This document shows, piece after piece, positions 30,586 to 41,459 of a DNA stretch of 64,000 nt. The position numbers and the translations under genes are program-made. The notes under the pieces are model-generated. The model was not told where the DNA came from. It was given only the letters and a program-made list of their open reading frames with translations, and did not search any database. Source of the stretch: Lineus longissimus. Lineage: Eukaryota; Nemertea; Pilidiophora; Heteronemertea; Lineidae. How positions within the stretch are numbered: position 1 is the first letter of the stretch; every line of letters begins with the position of its first letter. The DNA is taken from NCBI RefSeq assembly GCF_910592395.1, contig NC_088318.1, positions 10,728,349 through 10,792,348 on the forward strand, given 5' to 3'.

Positions 30586-32924
30586 TCTGAAAATCTGAAA
30601 ATGAAAATAAGATGTTAGGATGAAAAATATTATAACAAGTCTTACCTTCTTCAGTTGATACTGGATTCACGGTAGTTGGTTGTTCTGTTGGCTCTATGAT
30701 TGGCTCCACGATTGGCTGGACAGGCTCGGCAATTGGTTCAGGTTCGTTCGGCTGTTCTGGCTGCACAGGCTCGTTTGGCTTAAGTTGATGTACGACCACC
30801 GCTGGTTCAGGTACCACTGGTTCAGGCTGAGGTTGCTGTTCCAATTCGACAACAGGCATAGGTACTGGGTTAGGCGTAACTGGTTCAGGGCGAGTCACTC
30901 CAGCTTCCATAACCGCACGACTGAGAATGTCAAAGTGTCCAATAGGTGGCACCTCTGGGGTATGAAGGTCGCGATTGATATTGTACTCCTGTGGGGCCGC
31001 TGCCCGGTTACTTATGAAAAGCGTTTCGGCAGTTTGCTCATCTGGGTGAGAGAATGATATGGGATTATTACAGTCCGTATTAACCATCGACAACTGAGGC
31101 TGCTGCTGCTGTTGCTGCACATCATTACAGCTTTTGAAGATGCCCATTGTATTACCTAACATAAACGTGGTATCAGTACTGTTAAGCAGTTCGGTGAATT
31201 CACCAACATTTATGGAGGTAAATTCGTTCACAAAATGTCCAGAATTATTATCGTACTGCTGAATTTGATACGACTGGTGCTGATGCGGCGGTTGTTGGTG
31301 ATACGCGGCGGTGACATAATTCCCCATTTGGTGTTGATGATACTGCTGCTGCTGCGGCTGCATAATTTGCTGATGTTGATACTGGTTGGCTGGCATGAAT
31401 TGGCTATGGTAAGGCTGAGCATGTTGCTGATGGCAGGTGTACTGTTGGTCAAACGAAGAACCCGTGGACGACGTAGATGGGATAAGAGACGGGACTGAGT
31501 CCCCCATTATACAGCTGGAAGATGGAGAATTGGTATCGCGATTCGGATTAACACCAACTGCTGCATTGGGTGGTGGTTTGGACTTCGTTTTTTCGTCTCG
31601 TTTCTTCTTACTCTTTGGTTTGGGAATTTCAAACTCGCTGTCATCATCAGTCCCGTTGTCCGAATCTCCCCTGATGGTGGTGGCCTTACTGTTGACACTG
31701 GTCACTTCAGGATCAGCTTCGTGTTCAATTTCGGATTCGGATTCTGATTCATATTCAACTGCAGAGTCAGGTTCGGGTTCAGAGTCACTTTCTTTCATCT
31801 CAACAATATAAGAAACAGCGGTGTTTGTAGTTTGCTCGATATGTCTTACAATTGTTTTCACGTTATGTTCGAGAGCGGTAATTTTACGTGTATTGCTGTG
31901 TACGAGTTTCTGACATGCATAAGACCTTGGTGCGGGGGCAAGTTTATCGCCTGGCTTCTTGTACTTCGTTGAGCTGTGGAACGAGGTTGGGATACGTTCC
32001 TCACAACCACGGTAGAATCCTGCGTAATACTCGCTGATACGCTCTCTCATGACACTTGTGATAGGTTTAGCGTTAGTATTAGTGACATTGACACCTCGTT
32101 CAATTTGCTTTTTGATGATTTGCTTCATTTCCTTGCGGAGGGTCACGTAGCTTGCGTATGGAGATTTCGTAGGTCAGCCCAAGTCCAATCTTATAACGTT
32201 GAGCCGTTGTTGTTGTTGATGATGTTGATATGCCAGTAGAGTCAGCTGGTTTGTGTTTGCGTTGAGATAACACAGAGGGTGTAGTAGCAGTGTGTTTCAT
32301 AACGTTAGAGTTGTCAACGGCAAACGAAGAAGTGCACACGGTAAGAGTTATAGCTTCGCACAGAGCGCTGTCCATTTTTTTGTTCAGATCAAGCGAGCAA
32401 AGGTCTTGGTAGACGGTTTGAAGTTCTGGCGTCAGGTCTCGTGATCCTTGTTCGATGGGATAGATGTTATCGACCATAAGCACCCAGTCGTCTTTGTCTT
32501 GATCGGATTTGATAACGTAAATGCGTACTATGGGCTGGAAATGATTGGGGTTTTGAACATCGTTAAGAGAAGGTGCAGTCTTCGTTTCGAAGAGACTGGA
32601 TAGTGAATAATTTGATTTATTTTGCTTCTTCATGTGTTGTGATTCTGCTGCGGGTGGTTTGTAGGAAGCGTCGTTAACGGTAACTAGATTGGCACCGACT
32701 AGTTTCGTGAAAACGCACTTGAACTTGTAATTCGACAACAATTCCATAAATTGAACAAACGTGCTGGTGTCGTGCGTGAAGAATGCGTCTATATGCGTCA
32801 GTATAAATTCGTTAATGAAGTGACCCGACTCGTATTGAAAATAGCAGCAGGGATTTATGCTAAGTTTATTATTGCTGTTGTCTAACGAGGAATTTACTTG
32901 CTTTTCGTCGCCGATATCCATTAA

Positions 32925-32936
32925 TGCGCATGCGCA
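32925..32936. promoter_or_regulatory. NRF-1-like palindrome next to the start codon
   Basis: tgcgcatgcgca is a perfect match to the known NRF-1 consensus (YGCGCAYGCGCR). It lies 3 bases upstream of the ATG at 32921 of the minus-strand gene. Such sites are common in animal core promoters. Confidence 0.5.
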
Positions 32937-33792
32937 GAAAAAAAATTACTGCAATCGGCGTTGGAGTTTCTTGGATTCCGGCTGTGCTTTGCTTTGTGCG
33001 TACTCCCCAATTATTCACACTTTGCACAGTATGCTCAAAAAAATCGCTCAAAAACCTTGTTTTTCTATTCAGATCGTCATTAATTAGGGTGCAGAGGGAT
33101 TCTACATTATCTAAAGATGCATTTGTGAGTTTATTGTAGTGGTGTCCGGCGGTGAATGATGTTTTCTGGCTGTAATTTGACGCCGTCATTCACCACGAGT
33201 TGATTTGTTTATCCTAACGACGGCCATGATGGATTTTCGAAAATCGGTCATACACATATCGGTAAAGCGATCTATTTTGACAATGTTCCTCAAGATATCA
33301 TGATAAAAGGCTATAATATTTAGAATCTGCATAAATTTTTCTTTCTTACCGTGAATGTTGAAAAATCTAACAATGGCGGATTTCGGAGAAATTTGCCGAT
33401 CTTCACTTAATTTTTGGGAAATTTCTGCTCCCGTCCAGTCGCCATTTTGTTCTAATAGATTCGTCATCAATCACGTGATTCTAGGGGAATTCCCCGAGAG
33501 TATGATACGTCATTCGCCCTAAAAGCCTATCAGCAACCTTGTCAGGTTGTCTTTTGAAAAGGGGGTACCCTCGGGTCGCGTCTTTTTCGGGAGTTCCGTC
33601 AGCTGTTTTTTGTGCGTTTCGTAACGTCAATAGTGGTCAATAATGCCTAAATTAGCACATTTCCAGCGGTGATTATCGTCTGATTTACTAAATAACTAGT
33701 AAGAGATATAATGAATTGTTTATTTATTGGCAACTTTGGTACTTTCAAACACTTTTGACCTGAAATAAAACGATTTGATGATGATGAAAGAA
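32937..33792. other. Upstream region, no clear gene
   Basis: A small minus-strand ORF (33470-33186, 94 codons, MMTNLLEQNGDWTGAEIS) has no recognised domain. The rest is non-coding. Confidence 0.5.
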
Positions 33793-34205
33793 TCAACTTT
33801 TTTGGACAAATTCGCCGCCTGTGACGTCACAGAAAATACGCCCCTCGTACTCCCTATCTATGACTAGATCACGCAAATTTTCAGGTTGATTTGGAATGTG
33901 TCGTGCTCGTTCATTACGTATTTTCCGTTTGCACGTATCAGCCTGTGGTATGAAAGATTGTGCGTTATGTCCCACAGTTGCAGTGACTCTGGCAAGTGTC
34001 TGTGCCGGTTTCGTATCTGTCATAGCAGCAAGTTGTTTCATAGTTGCTCTGGCCTTCGTTATTTCCACAACCGTACGGTCTGCATCATGGTTATGCTGTG
34101 ATACCACCAACAAGTTATCTCTGTTGATAGCAAGGGACGATTTCAGCCTGCCTCTGCATCCTGCATTAAACTTCGAACATCGCCAATATATAGCTGTAAC
34201 GTAAG
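33793..34205 (-). pseudogene. FLYWCH zinc finger of a MULE-type transposase, fragment
   Basis: The minus-strand frame from 34205 reads YWRCSKFNAGCRGRLKSSLA, then NLLVVSQHNHDADRTVVEI. This is the C-x(n)-C-x(n)-HNH pattern of FLYWCH fingers. Next comes KARATMKQLAAMTDTKPAQT and QADTCKRKIRNERARHIPN, which in this family links the finger to a MULE transposase domain. The frame ends at 33793 without the catalytic domain. It lies upstream of the Ulp1-type gene on the same strand, about 870 bases away. Confidence 0.75.
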
Positions 34206-34244
34206 ATTATAAAAAAATTCTTAACAAATTGTGTACTTTTTAGC

Positions 34245-34292
34245 TCACCTCTTAGCAGAGGTGAGCTTATCCCATACCGTGGCGTCCGTCGT

Positions 34293-34360
<68 letters not shown>

Positions 34361-35400
34361 CGTCGTCGTCCGTCGTCGTCCGTCGTTCGTTAGCAGGGCA
34401 CGTTTCGTAACTGTTAGAGCTATTGAGTTGAAACTTGGTACACATGTACCCTTATGTAATGACACCTTGGAGACCAAGTTTCGGTCCGATTCGTTTCATG
34501 GTTTGGCCACCAGGGGGCCAAACGTTAAAAGTGAAAATATGCAATATCTCCCTTAATAGTAGTCGGGAAATTTTGAAAAAAATATGGTAGGTACTTCTAG
34601 CAAAGGTGCATCATATATCCTCCGGGTTTTTGATTTGACCTCCTTTTCAAGGTCACAGAGGTCAAATGGTGTAAATTGGCCATTGGGATGTAACGATGGC
34701 ACGTTTCTAAACTGCAATGACTATTGATACCAAATTTGGTACACATTTACCCCTTAGTCAGGTGATCTCAGGGACCGAAGTTTGGTCCAATATGATTCAC
34801 CACTTGACCACCAGGTGGCAAAATCCAAAAACCTTAAAAATGTGATTATTCCTTAACTTCTTGCCCGATTGCCACCAATTTGATATCATGGGTACATCTA
34901 ACCACCATACAGTATATGTCACACAGGTTTTTAATTTGACCTTCTTGTCAAGGTCACAGAGGTCAAATGGCGTAAATTCGCCGTCAGGCCGTAACTATGG
35001 CACGTTTCTTAACTGCAATGACTATTGATCACAAATTAAGTACACATGTACCCCTTGGTCAGGTGATCGCAGGTACCGAAGTTTGGTGCGATCTGATTTG
35101 CCGTTTGGCCTCCAGGGAGGGGGCCAAATCCTAAATTCTTCAAAATGCCATTATTTCTAGTAATGACTTGCCCGATTGGCACCAATTTTATATCATAGGT
35201 ACATCTAGTTCTAACAACCATTCAATGTGTCACCCGGGTCTTCTTTGATTTGACCTACTTTTCAAGGTCACATAGGTCGAATGTACTGTAAATTGGCCAT
35301 TTTGGGGAAATTGTAATTGCTTGGACCTACATCAAACCTAACACTACATGACACAATACCATGCTCTTTATCCATCTTTCCTCCACATGAGGTGAGCACA
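34245..35400. repeat. Repeat element: GTC microsatellite and three 295-bp tandem units
   Basis: Begins agctcacctcttagcagagg and ends near 35400 with catgaggtgagcacaatggc, so its ends are short inverse repeats (agctcacct/aggtgagc). 34282-34385 is an almost pure (GTC)n run. Then come three diverged units at about 34385-34680, 34685-34980 and 34985-35290, each with a gaactgcaatgactattga-like start, a ttggtacacat.taccc stretch and ttgacct..tt.aaggtcac near the end. No coding. Confidence 0.75.
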
Positions 35401-35436
35401 ATGGCCCTGGCCATTTCATTTTACCTATTTATGCCA

Positions 35437-35592
35437 TTTTGTGTACCTTTATTTCCGGAACCTTTATTTCCGGTACCTTTATTTCAAGTACTTTTATTTC
35501 CTGTACTTTTATTTCCTGTTCTTTTATTTCCTGTACCTTTATTTCCGTACCTTTTTTCCTGTACCTTTTTTTCCTGTACCTTTATTACCTAG
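35437..35592. repeat. Minisatellite of ttatttcctgtacctt type
   Basis: About ten copies of a 15-17-base unit (ctttatttcctgtac). It lies in the probable intron next to the P-loop exon. Confidence 0.8.
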
Positions 35593-35958
35593 ATTCCATA
35601 TATACACATTACCCTTTTTCAAGAGCCCAACACTGACCACGGTCACACTCTCACCATCAGCGATATTCTTAAAATCAGTATTCATTCTATAGAATGTATC
35701 TTTTGCCACATCATCACATGTACAAACATGTGCACCAACAACGTTTTCAAATGTAAAAACATTCGTTCCAAGTGTATTTGTGTTTATAATGGCTATGCGA
35801 GATATATCTGGCATGAATGACACTAGGCCGGTTATCAAGGTTGTTTTCCCTCCTTTGTGGTCTCCACAAAATACAATGGTTTGCGCACGATATTTAGACT
35901 TTGTTAGTGCCGTAAGTATTTCATGAAATATATCAACCACTTTGATTTCGTTGGACAT
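35590..35958 (-). CDS. P-loop NTPase-like first exon, unassigned
   Basis: ATG at 35958: MSNEIKVVDIFHEILTALTK, then AQTIVFCGDHKGGKTTLITG with a Walker A motif GDHKGGKT at residues about 32-39. A polar region with VSVGLLKKGNVYIWNL follows, ending at a donor ATCTAG/gtaataaag near 35589. If read on, the frame enters the minisatellite and soon stops, so a splice there is likely. The loop is reminiscent of dynein light intermediate chains or other small P-loop GTPases, but the rest does not settle it. No downstream exon was identified. A gcgcagaaagcgc element lies upstream at 36039-36051. Confidence 0.4.
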
Positions 35959-36690
35959 TGTTTACGAACGCGGTTGAATGTCAAAATTTCTGTCAAGATT
36001 TCCGCGCCAACTTCAGTTTGTTTACATTTTCTGAGTATGCGCAGAAAGCGCCATTTCGAAAGCGCTGCCTGTCGCCGAACCATCTAATGTTGCGGAGTCC
36101 CTTGAGGCTCCTAGGGAACTAGCTAGAGTGAGGGCAGGATCAAGTGGCCAAGAAAAACAAGAAGTCCGGTATTCTTTCTGAATTTTGTTGCACTTCAGGT
36201 TGTAGTTTACGTACACTCACATATCAGGTCGGGTCGTGTCTGAGGCGTTGGCTGGAGGCCACGCTAATAAGGGCAGGCTAATTGGATGACATGTGATCAG
36301 CCACCTCGATTCCTATTGGATGGATATCAGGGTGTTGGCCCTCTGGACCACGGGGAGATGGCGACCTCACTTCCAAAAAGTCATCCCTTAATCAATTTGT
36401 CCCTCGTAACAATTCTAAATAAAACTTTTATATTAATAACCAGTATGAGTCTATTTAGTATTTCTAATTAACAATTTTACATTTCAATTTATGATTATGA
36501 ATTCTGGGATACGAGTTACTAATGCTATTCTCAAAATGTACACAAAATAATGACAAAATTGCCATGCTGGTTGATGGTAAAATACAACATAAGCTTAAGA
36601 ATTATTTGAACTATTTGAATTTTACAAAGGGTTTAAAGAACGTCAAAATACATCAAAATTAATTTACTTCATATCACCTCATAACACTAA
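35959..36690. other. Spacer, no gene
   Basis: GC-richer to about 36250 (possible promoter of the P-loop exon), then AT-rich. No supported ORF. Confidence 0.5.
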
Positions 36691-36960
36691 CTAGCTAATT
36701 GCCGATCCATTAGCGCGTACACCACGACAAAGCCGAGCTTTTAACAAGCCGGGCAAATTTGGACCATCAAGCTTGATAGGACACATTCGTCCGGCAATTT
36801 GTACTGGCAATGGATTGCCGAACAAATCTGTCGCGGCAATGTGGTGGTGTACATGCAATTGGTCCACCAATATTCCGAACGACATTACAAAAAAACAAAT
36901 TTTGGAGACTTGAACAATGTACCGAGGAAAAAGTACTGAGTAATTGCGGCTTTCACGAGG
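36691..36960 (-). CDS. Possible unique coding tail beside the 66-bp array
   Basis: After the last repeat unit one minus-strand frame reads FGILVDQLHVHHHIAATDLF, then GRMCPIKLDGPNLPGLLKAR, and stops at 36691. Composition looks coding-like, but no family is recognised. Confidence 0.3.
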   Translation of the reverse strand, partial: PRESRNYSVLFPRYIVQVSKICFFVMSFGILVDQLHVHHHIAATDLFGNPLPVQIAGRMCPIKLDGPNLPGLLKARLCRGVRANGSAIS

Positions 36961-37792
36961 CATCATACACCAACAATACATCTTGTCTGTATGCCATATT
37001 ACGTAGCTCTTGGTTGTTTGATTCAACATCATACACCAACAATACATCTTGTCTGTATGCCATATTACGTAGCTCTTGGTTGTTGAATTCAACATCATAC
37101 ACCAACAATACCACTTGTCTGTTTACCATATTACGTAGCTCTTGGTTGTTTGATTCAACATCATACACCAACAATACATCTTGTCTGTATGCCATATTAC
37201 GTAGCTCTTGGTTGTTTGATTCAACATCATACACCAACAATACCACTTGTCTGTTTACCATATTACGTAGCTCTTGGTTGTTTGATTCAACATCATACAC
37301 CAACAATACATATTGTCTGTATGCCATATTACGTAGCTCTTGGTTGTTTGATTCAACATCATACACCAACAATACCACTTGTCCAATTACCATATTATGT
37401 AGCTCTTGGTTGTTTGGTTCAACATCACACACCAACAATACCACCTGTCTGTTTACCATATTACGTAGCTCTTGGTTGTTTGATTCAACATCATACACCA
37501 ACAATACATCTTGTCTGTATGCCATATTACGTAGCTCTTGGTTGTTTGATTCAACATCATACACCAACAATACATCTTGTCTGTATGCCATATTACGTAG
37601 CTCTTGGTTGTTTGATTCAACATCATACACCAACAATACCACTTGTCTAATTACCATATTACGTAGCTCTTGGTTGTTTGGTTCAACATCACACACCAAC
37701 AATACCACTTGTCTGTTTACCATATTACGTAGCTCTTGGTTGTTTGATTCAACATCATACACCAACAATACCACTTGTCTATTTACCATAAA
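36961..37792. repeat. 66-bp minisatellite, 13 units in exact register
   Basis: Units start at 36961, 37027, 37093 and every 66 bases to 37753, the last one partial. Each starts catcatacaccaacaata and contains ttacgtagctcttggttgtt. There is no indel in 13 units, and 66 is 22 codons, so several frames stay open on both strands. On the minus strand (37837-36953) the unit reads VNRQVVLLVYDVESNNQELR with variants AYRQD, VIRQV and VIGQV. Units are of types A (acatcttgtctgtatgcc), B (accacttgtctgtttacc) and C (accacttgtc.aattacc). Confidence 0.95.
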
Positions 37793-38623
37793 CATGTTTT
37801 CATGCAGATTCAGGACGAGATGTGATGGCAATGACATTACAACATCAAGGTTTTACCTAGTAATGTTAAAACAGTTGAAATTGATATAACTTTCCAAGTT
37901 TGTTAGTATTGTCTCTTTTCTAAAAGTATTTGCCTAGCATGAAAGAAACGCAAAAGGAGTACAAGAGCAAAGCATTCAGTCAGTTGTTCAAATCGAGTTG
38001 GTTTGTGAAAATCCATTTGTTAAAGTAGTAACACATTGTCAACGGTTTTCTAGCCATGGTATTTTTGGCTTGGTAAGATTTGCTTCATTTTAATTCTTCG
38101 TTACAAACCACAAATGTATAGATGGGGCATTCGTGCGAAGTTTGTTGGTTAGATGATGATTAGATGATGAAAAAACCTGAACTGATTCAATGAAGTGACC
38201 TGACCAGCAACTTTTTCTGAATTTGGGATTGTGTTGCCATCTGGGTTCATTAACCTACATCAATGTATATCTGGACCTCTACAATTTAGCTAGATATCAT
38301 CATTACTGTGAAACCTGCAATTTTTGTGAGCATTTTATAAATGCATTTTCTGCAAATGCACGGTTGTATGGAAACTTGAAATGCACAAAAATGTCCATTT
38401 TGTCTTTTCATTCTTAATCTTAGGCAATATTTTCTAAATCTTCCGTTTGTGATTACTCCAAATTAAAAATTTTGCTGATTTGGTGAATCACTTTGTGAAA
38501 CTGTGTATTGTTTGTATCAGGAATTCCTTAGTCTCATACTGTGAAGACGCTATTCAGCCGGTTTCGGTTTTTCTATTTCGCATAGGCCTATTACATGTCA
38601 GAAAGGCTTTTTGTACAGGCGCC
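37793..38623. other. Spacer, no gene
   Basis: No recognisable coding; AT-rich. Confidence 0.6.
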
Positions 38624-38866
38624 CTTAAAGGGGTACGCCGTTCGTAATTACTTGTGGTCCAATTAAATAGAAATCCACTATTACACAATGCCGTAGTGCA
38701 GTTATTATGAATACCATTTTGCTGAAACTTGGTATTCATAGTATTTGTATATCTGTCTGCACAGCGGCAATGCTGGAGTTTATATTGAGCTTGTATTAAA
38801 GCAATTGACAATTTTCAAATTCATTTACAAATTCAAATTTTCTAATGAACGGCGTAGGCCTTTAAA
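38624..38866. mobile_element. TTAA-flanked MITE with acgccgttc termini
   Basis: Left end ttaaaggggtacgccgttcg (38625-38644). Right end is the inverse, gaacggcgtaggcctttaa (about 38847-38865). TTAA at both borders suits a piggyBac- or Kolobok-type family. Related ends lie at 42023, 43262, 44535 and 46741. Confidence 0.7.
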
Positions 38867-39275
38867 CCGGCTAAATAGCATCTACACAGTATATTCATGG
38901 TATGATATATAAATGTATATATTGGATTTCAAATACATTTTAAAGATTTTTATGAGTGTAATTTGGAGAGGTTTGTTTTTAGGGGAAATTTGGAGATTTC
39001 TAAACCTAACATTATTATACTATCTTTATGTGCTCAATTCTGGATGGATCGAAAACATTTCTAACGAACGGCATAGGCCTTTAAACCAGCTAAATAGCAT
39101 CTACACAGTGTATTCAAGGTATGATATATATCAATGTATATATTGGATTTCAAATACATTTTTAAAGAACTTTATAAGTGTAATTTGGAGAGGTTTGTTT
39201 TTAGGGGAAATTTGGAGATTTCAAAGCCTAACATTATTATACTATCTTTATGTGCTCAATTCTGGATGGATGGAA
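38846..39275. repeat. 218-bp tandem duplication
   Basis: 38846-39050 and 39064-39275 are near-identical: gaacggcgtaggcctttaaa to gtgctcaattctggatggat. The unit includes the right end of the MITE at 38624-38866. Confidence 0.85.
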
Positions 39276-40014
39276 GTAAACAGCGATGTGACATTTCTGA
39301 TTTCTGGATAAATATTTGTATTTCTCTTGTTGAAAGAAATTTAATCTGACTGCAAGTTTTATGCATCAGCTCTCTGTAAAACTTTTAATTTTCGAAATCA
39401 GACCTGGAATAAGCATTGTTGAGACATGTTTTTACAAGTCCAGTTCCATGGACAACAACATATTGACATGGAGAATTATCAGTTTTTTTTCTGAGCACTG
39501 TCACATCCTAGTAAAGCGAAATGTGACAAGAATTCAAGTTGTTTATATATGGAGCGGTGAGTGCAAGAAATCAGTAAAAATGTTTTGATATTCATTTCAT
39601 GTCACAGCGATGGTTGTTCCTTATTGCAGGCTCCTGTAGTGACCCCCACTACAACAAGCACCATTTGTTGCATGTGATGATTACTGCAGCTTGCTGCAAT
39701 AAAAATGACTACATGTAGTTTTAAGGAAACTTTAGTGGTATCGTGTGTACTATTTATGTTATTATTCCTGTTTGTGTATTTATTGTGTTAAATAAATCGA
39801 ATTAATTTTTCTAAACTCTGTTATCTTTGTTATTGTGCATGTAGCATCATCAGTCATTGGGTATGTAAAGTGAATTTTCATAATACAGTCACAGTCGCCC
39901 TATTCTAGCTTTTTGTGCCAAAATTTGCATGAAGACCAAAGTGACAATACACCAAAAAAATCGCCAGCACACGACTTGATCCACAAAATCCATGATATGC
40001 TCATAAGCAAGTTG
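39276..40014. other. Spacer, no gene
   Basis: AT-rich, no supported ORF. A polyadenylation-type aataaa lies at 39791. Confidence 0.55.
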
Positions 40015-40545
40015 CAGGTCTCCTCCAAAATGTATTCGAGTGCATACAGGCCAGTTTCTGATATGAAACGTAACGGCTCATAAGCACGTTGCAGGTCTCC
40101 TCCAAAATGTATTCGAGTGCATACAGGCCAGTTTCTGATGATGAAACGTAACGGCTCCTAAGCAAGTTGCAGGTCTCCTCCAAAATGTATTCGAGTGCAT
40201 ACAGGCCAGTTTCTGATGATGAAACGTAACGGCTCATAAGCAAGTTACAGCAGGTCTCCTCCAAAATGTATTCGAGTGCATACAGGCCAGTGTCTGATGA
40301 TGAAACGTAACAGCTCATAAGCAAGTTGCAGGTCTCCTCCAAAATGTATTGAGTGCATACAGGCCAGTTTCTGATGATGAAACGTAACGGCTCATAAGCA
40401 ATTTGCAGGTCTCCTCCAAAATGTATTCGAGTGCATACAGGCCAGTGTCTGATGATGAAATGTAACGGCTCATAAGCAAGTTGCAGGTCTCCTCCAAAAT
40501 GTATACGAGTGCATACAGGCCAGTTTCTGATCATGAAACGTAACG
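40015..40545. repeat. 78-bp minisatellite, about 7 units
   Basis: The sequence ggtctcctccaaaatgtatt recurs at 40017, 40094, 40172, 40254, 40331, 40408 and 40487 (spacing 77-82), with tacaggccagt.tctgat and aacgtaacggctc in each. Small indels shift the frame, so it is probably non-coding. Confidence 0.95.
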
Positions 40546-41459
40546 GGTAATTGCTTGTGCCTTACATTATGCAAAATCTCAATAAGAGAGAGAACTGTCA
40601 TGAACTGATGACAATTGCCACTCTTCTGAAGGCTCTCAATGGACAGTGTCAGGTGGAACCTTGTATGATGGCCGGACAGTATTCTTTTCATCATACTAAT
40701 TACACCAAACCTAGGTCAGTTGGCATGTCTTGCATACATCAAGGGCTTCCGCAAGCTTTGTCATTGGTCTCACTAGACAGTCCGTTGGACCCCTCCGACG
40801 TGACGTCCAACTTGCCCCTTACGTGGGATGCATGGCATGTCCCAGATTGACCCAGAGACCAATTTTTTTAGATTGAATCAAAGAACCGAAACATTTTGGG
40901 TATGTAGACAACCAGGGAAGGTCTCTATGGCACATTCAAGGCAACTTATTTGTTGGTTTTGCGACCAATAGGGGTGCCACCTTCGACATCACCCAGGTGG
41001 TCATATGACATAATATGACAGACAACCCCCTGATGAGACAAGACCACTAATGAATATTCATAGGTTGGAGGGTCCAGGCCTATCTATTAGACGAGTGCAT
41101 GTTTTTTACTCTCAAGTACATATTTGGAGAGGTATTGAAAAAATATTTGCCGTGGCAAGTCTACAGATATAAATAAATTGTTTGGTAGAAAATAATTTTG
41201 AATTTTGACAACCTGGCCATAGGTGGTTCAAATTTGGAGTGAAAATGGCCGAAATGGGTAAAAATGTCCACATGTGTTTGTCAATCTTGTCAATTTAAAA
41301 AAAAATTTCCGTGGTCAATCACCAATTTAAATCGCACCAGTTACTCGCAAGTCTAACCCGTATATCATATCCGAATTTCAGTTTCACAACTCCACGCATT
41401 CTTTGATGGCGGGCATTTGAAATAACTGGAAATGGCTTGGAAAATCAATTGTGGTCTTG
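40546..41459. other. Spacer, no gene
   Basis: No supported coding. Confidence 0.55.

Larger units (their letters stand above)
27408..32921 (-). pseudogene. Multi-exon gene: acidic Pro/Gln-rich protein with C-terminal Ulp1/SENP-like peptidase
   Basis: Exons read from splice sites: first block 32921 to 30646 (two frames, overlapping at 32146-32100; donor AAG/gtaag), 29620-28809 (acceptor atttttcag, donor gtaagaag), 28650-28406 (acceptor gtcttttcag, donor gtaact), 28172-27408. The first block has a K/E-rich part, an SE-rich acidic tract, a long Q/H-rich part and P/E repeats. The motif SGHF(I/V)NEF occurs twice (about 32835 and 31240). The second exon is E/P/S-rich. The last two exons hold the peptidase. 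Breaks: a frameshift near 32120, one near 29277 (KPKFG to IRQKRPRR), and a TGA near 27920. The architecture recalls Ulp1 genes carried by DNA transposons; a decayed host gene is possible. Confidence 0.6.

Noticed and set aside
34166-34477. ORF with a long Asp (or Arg) run
   Set aside because: It is only the (GTC)n microsatellite translated.
36961-37792. CRISPR array
   Set aside because: Units are 66 bp without unique spacers, in an animal genome; a minisatellite.
36810-37889. 359-codon plus-strand ORF across the 66-bp array
   Set aside because: It exists because the 66-bp unit has no stop in that frame. The minus strand and a second plus frame are open as well, so length alone is no evidence.
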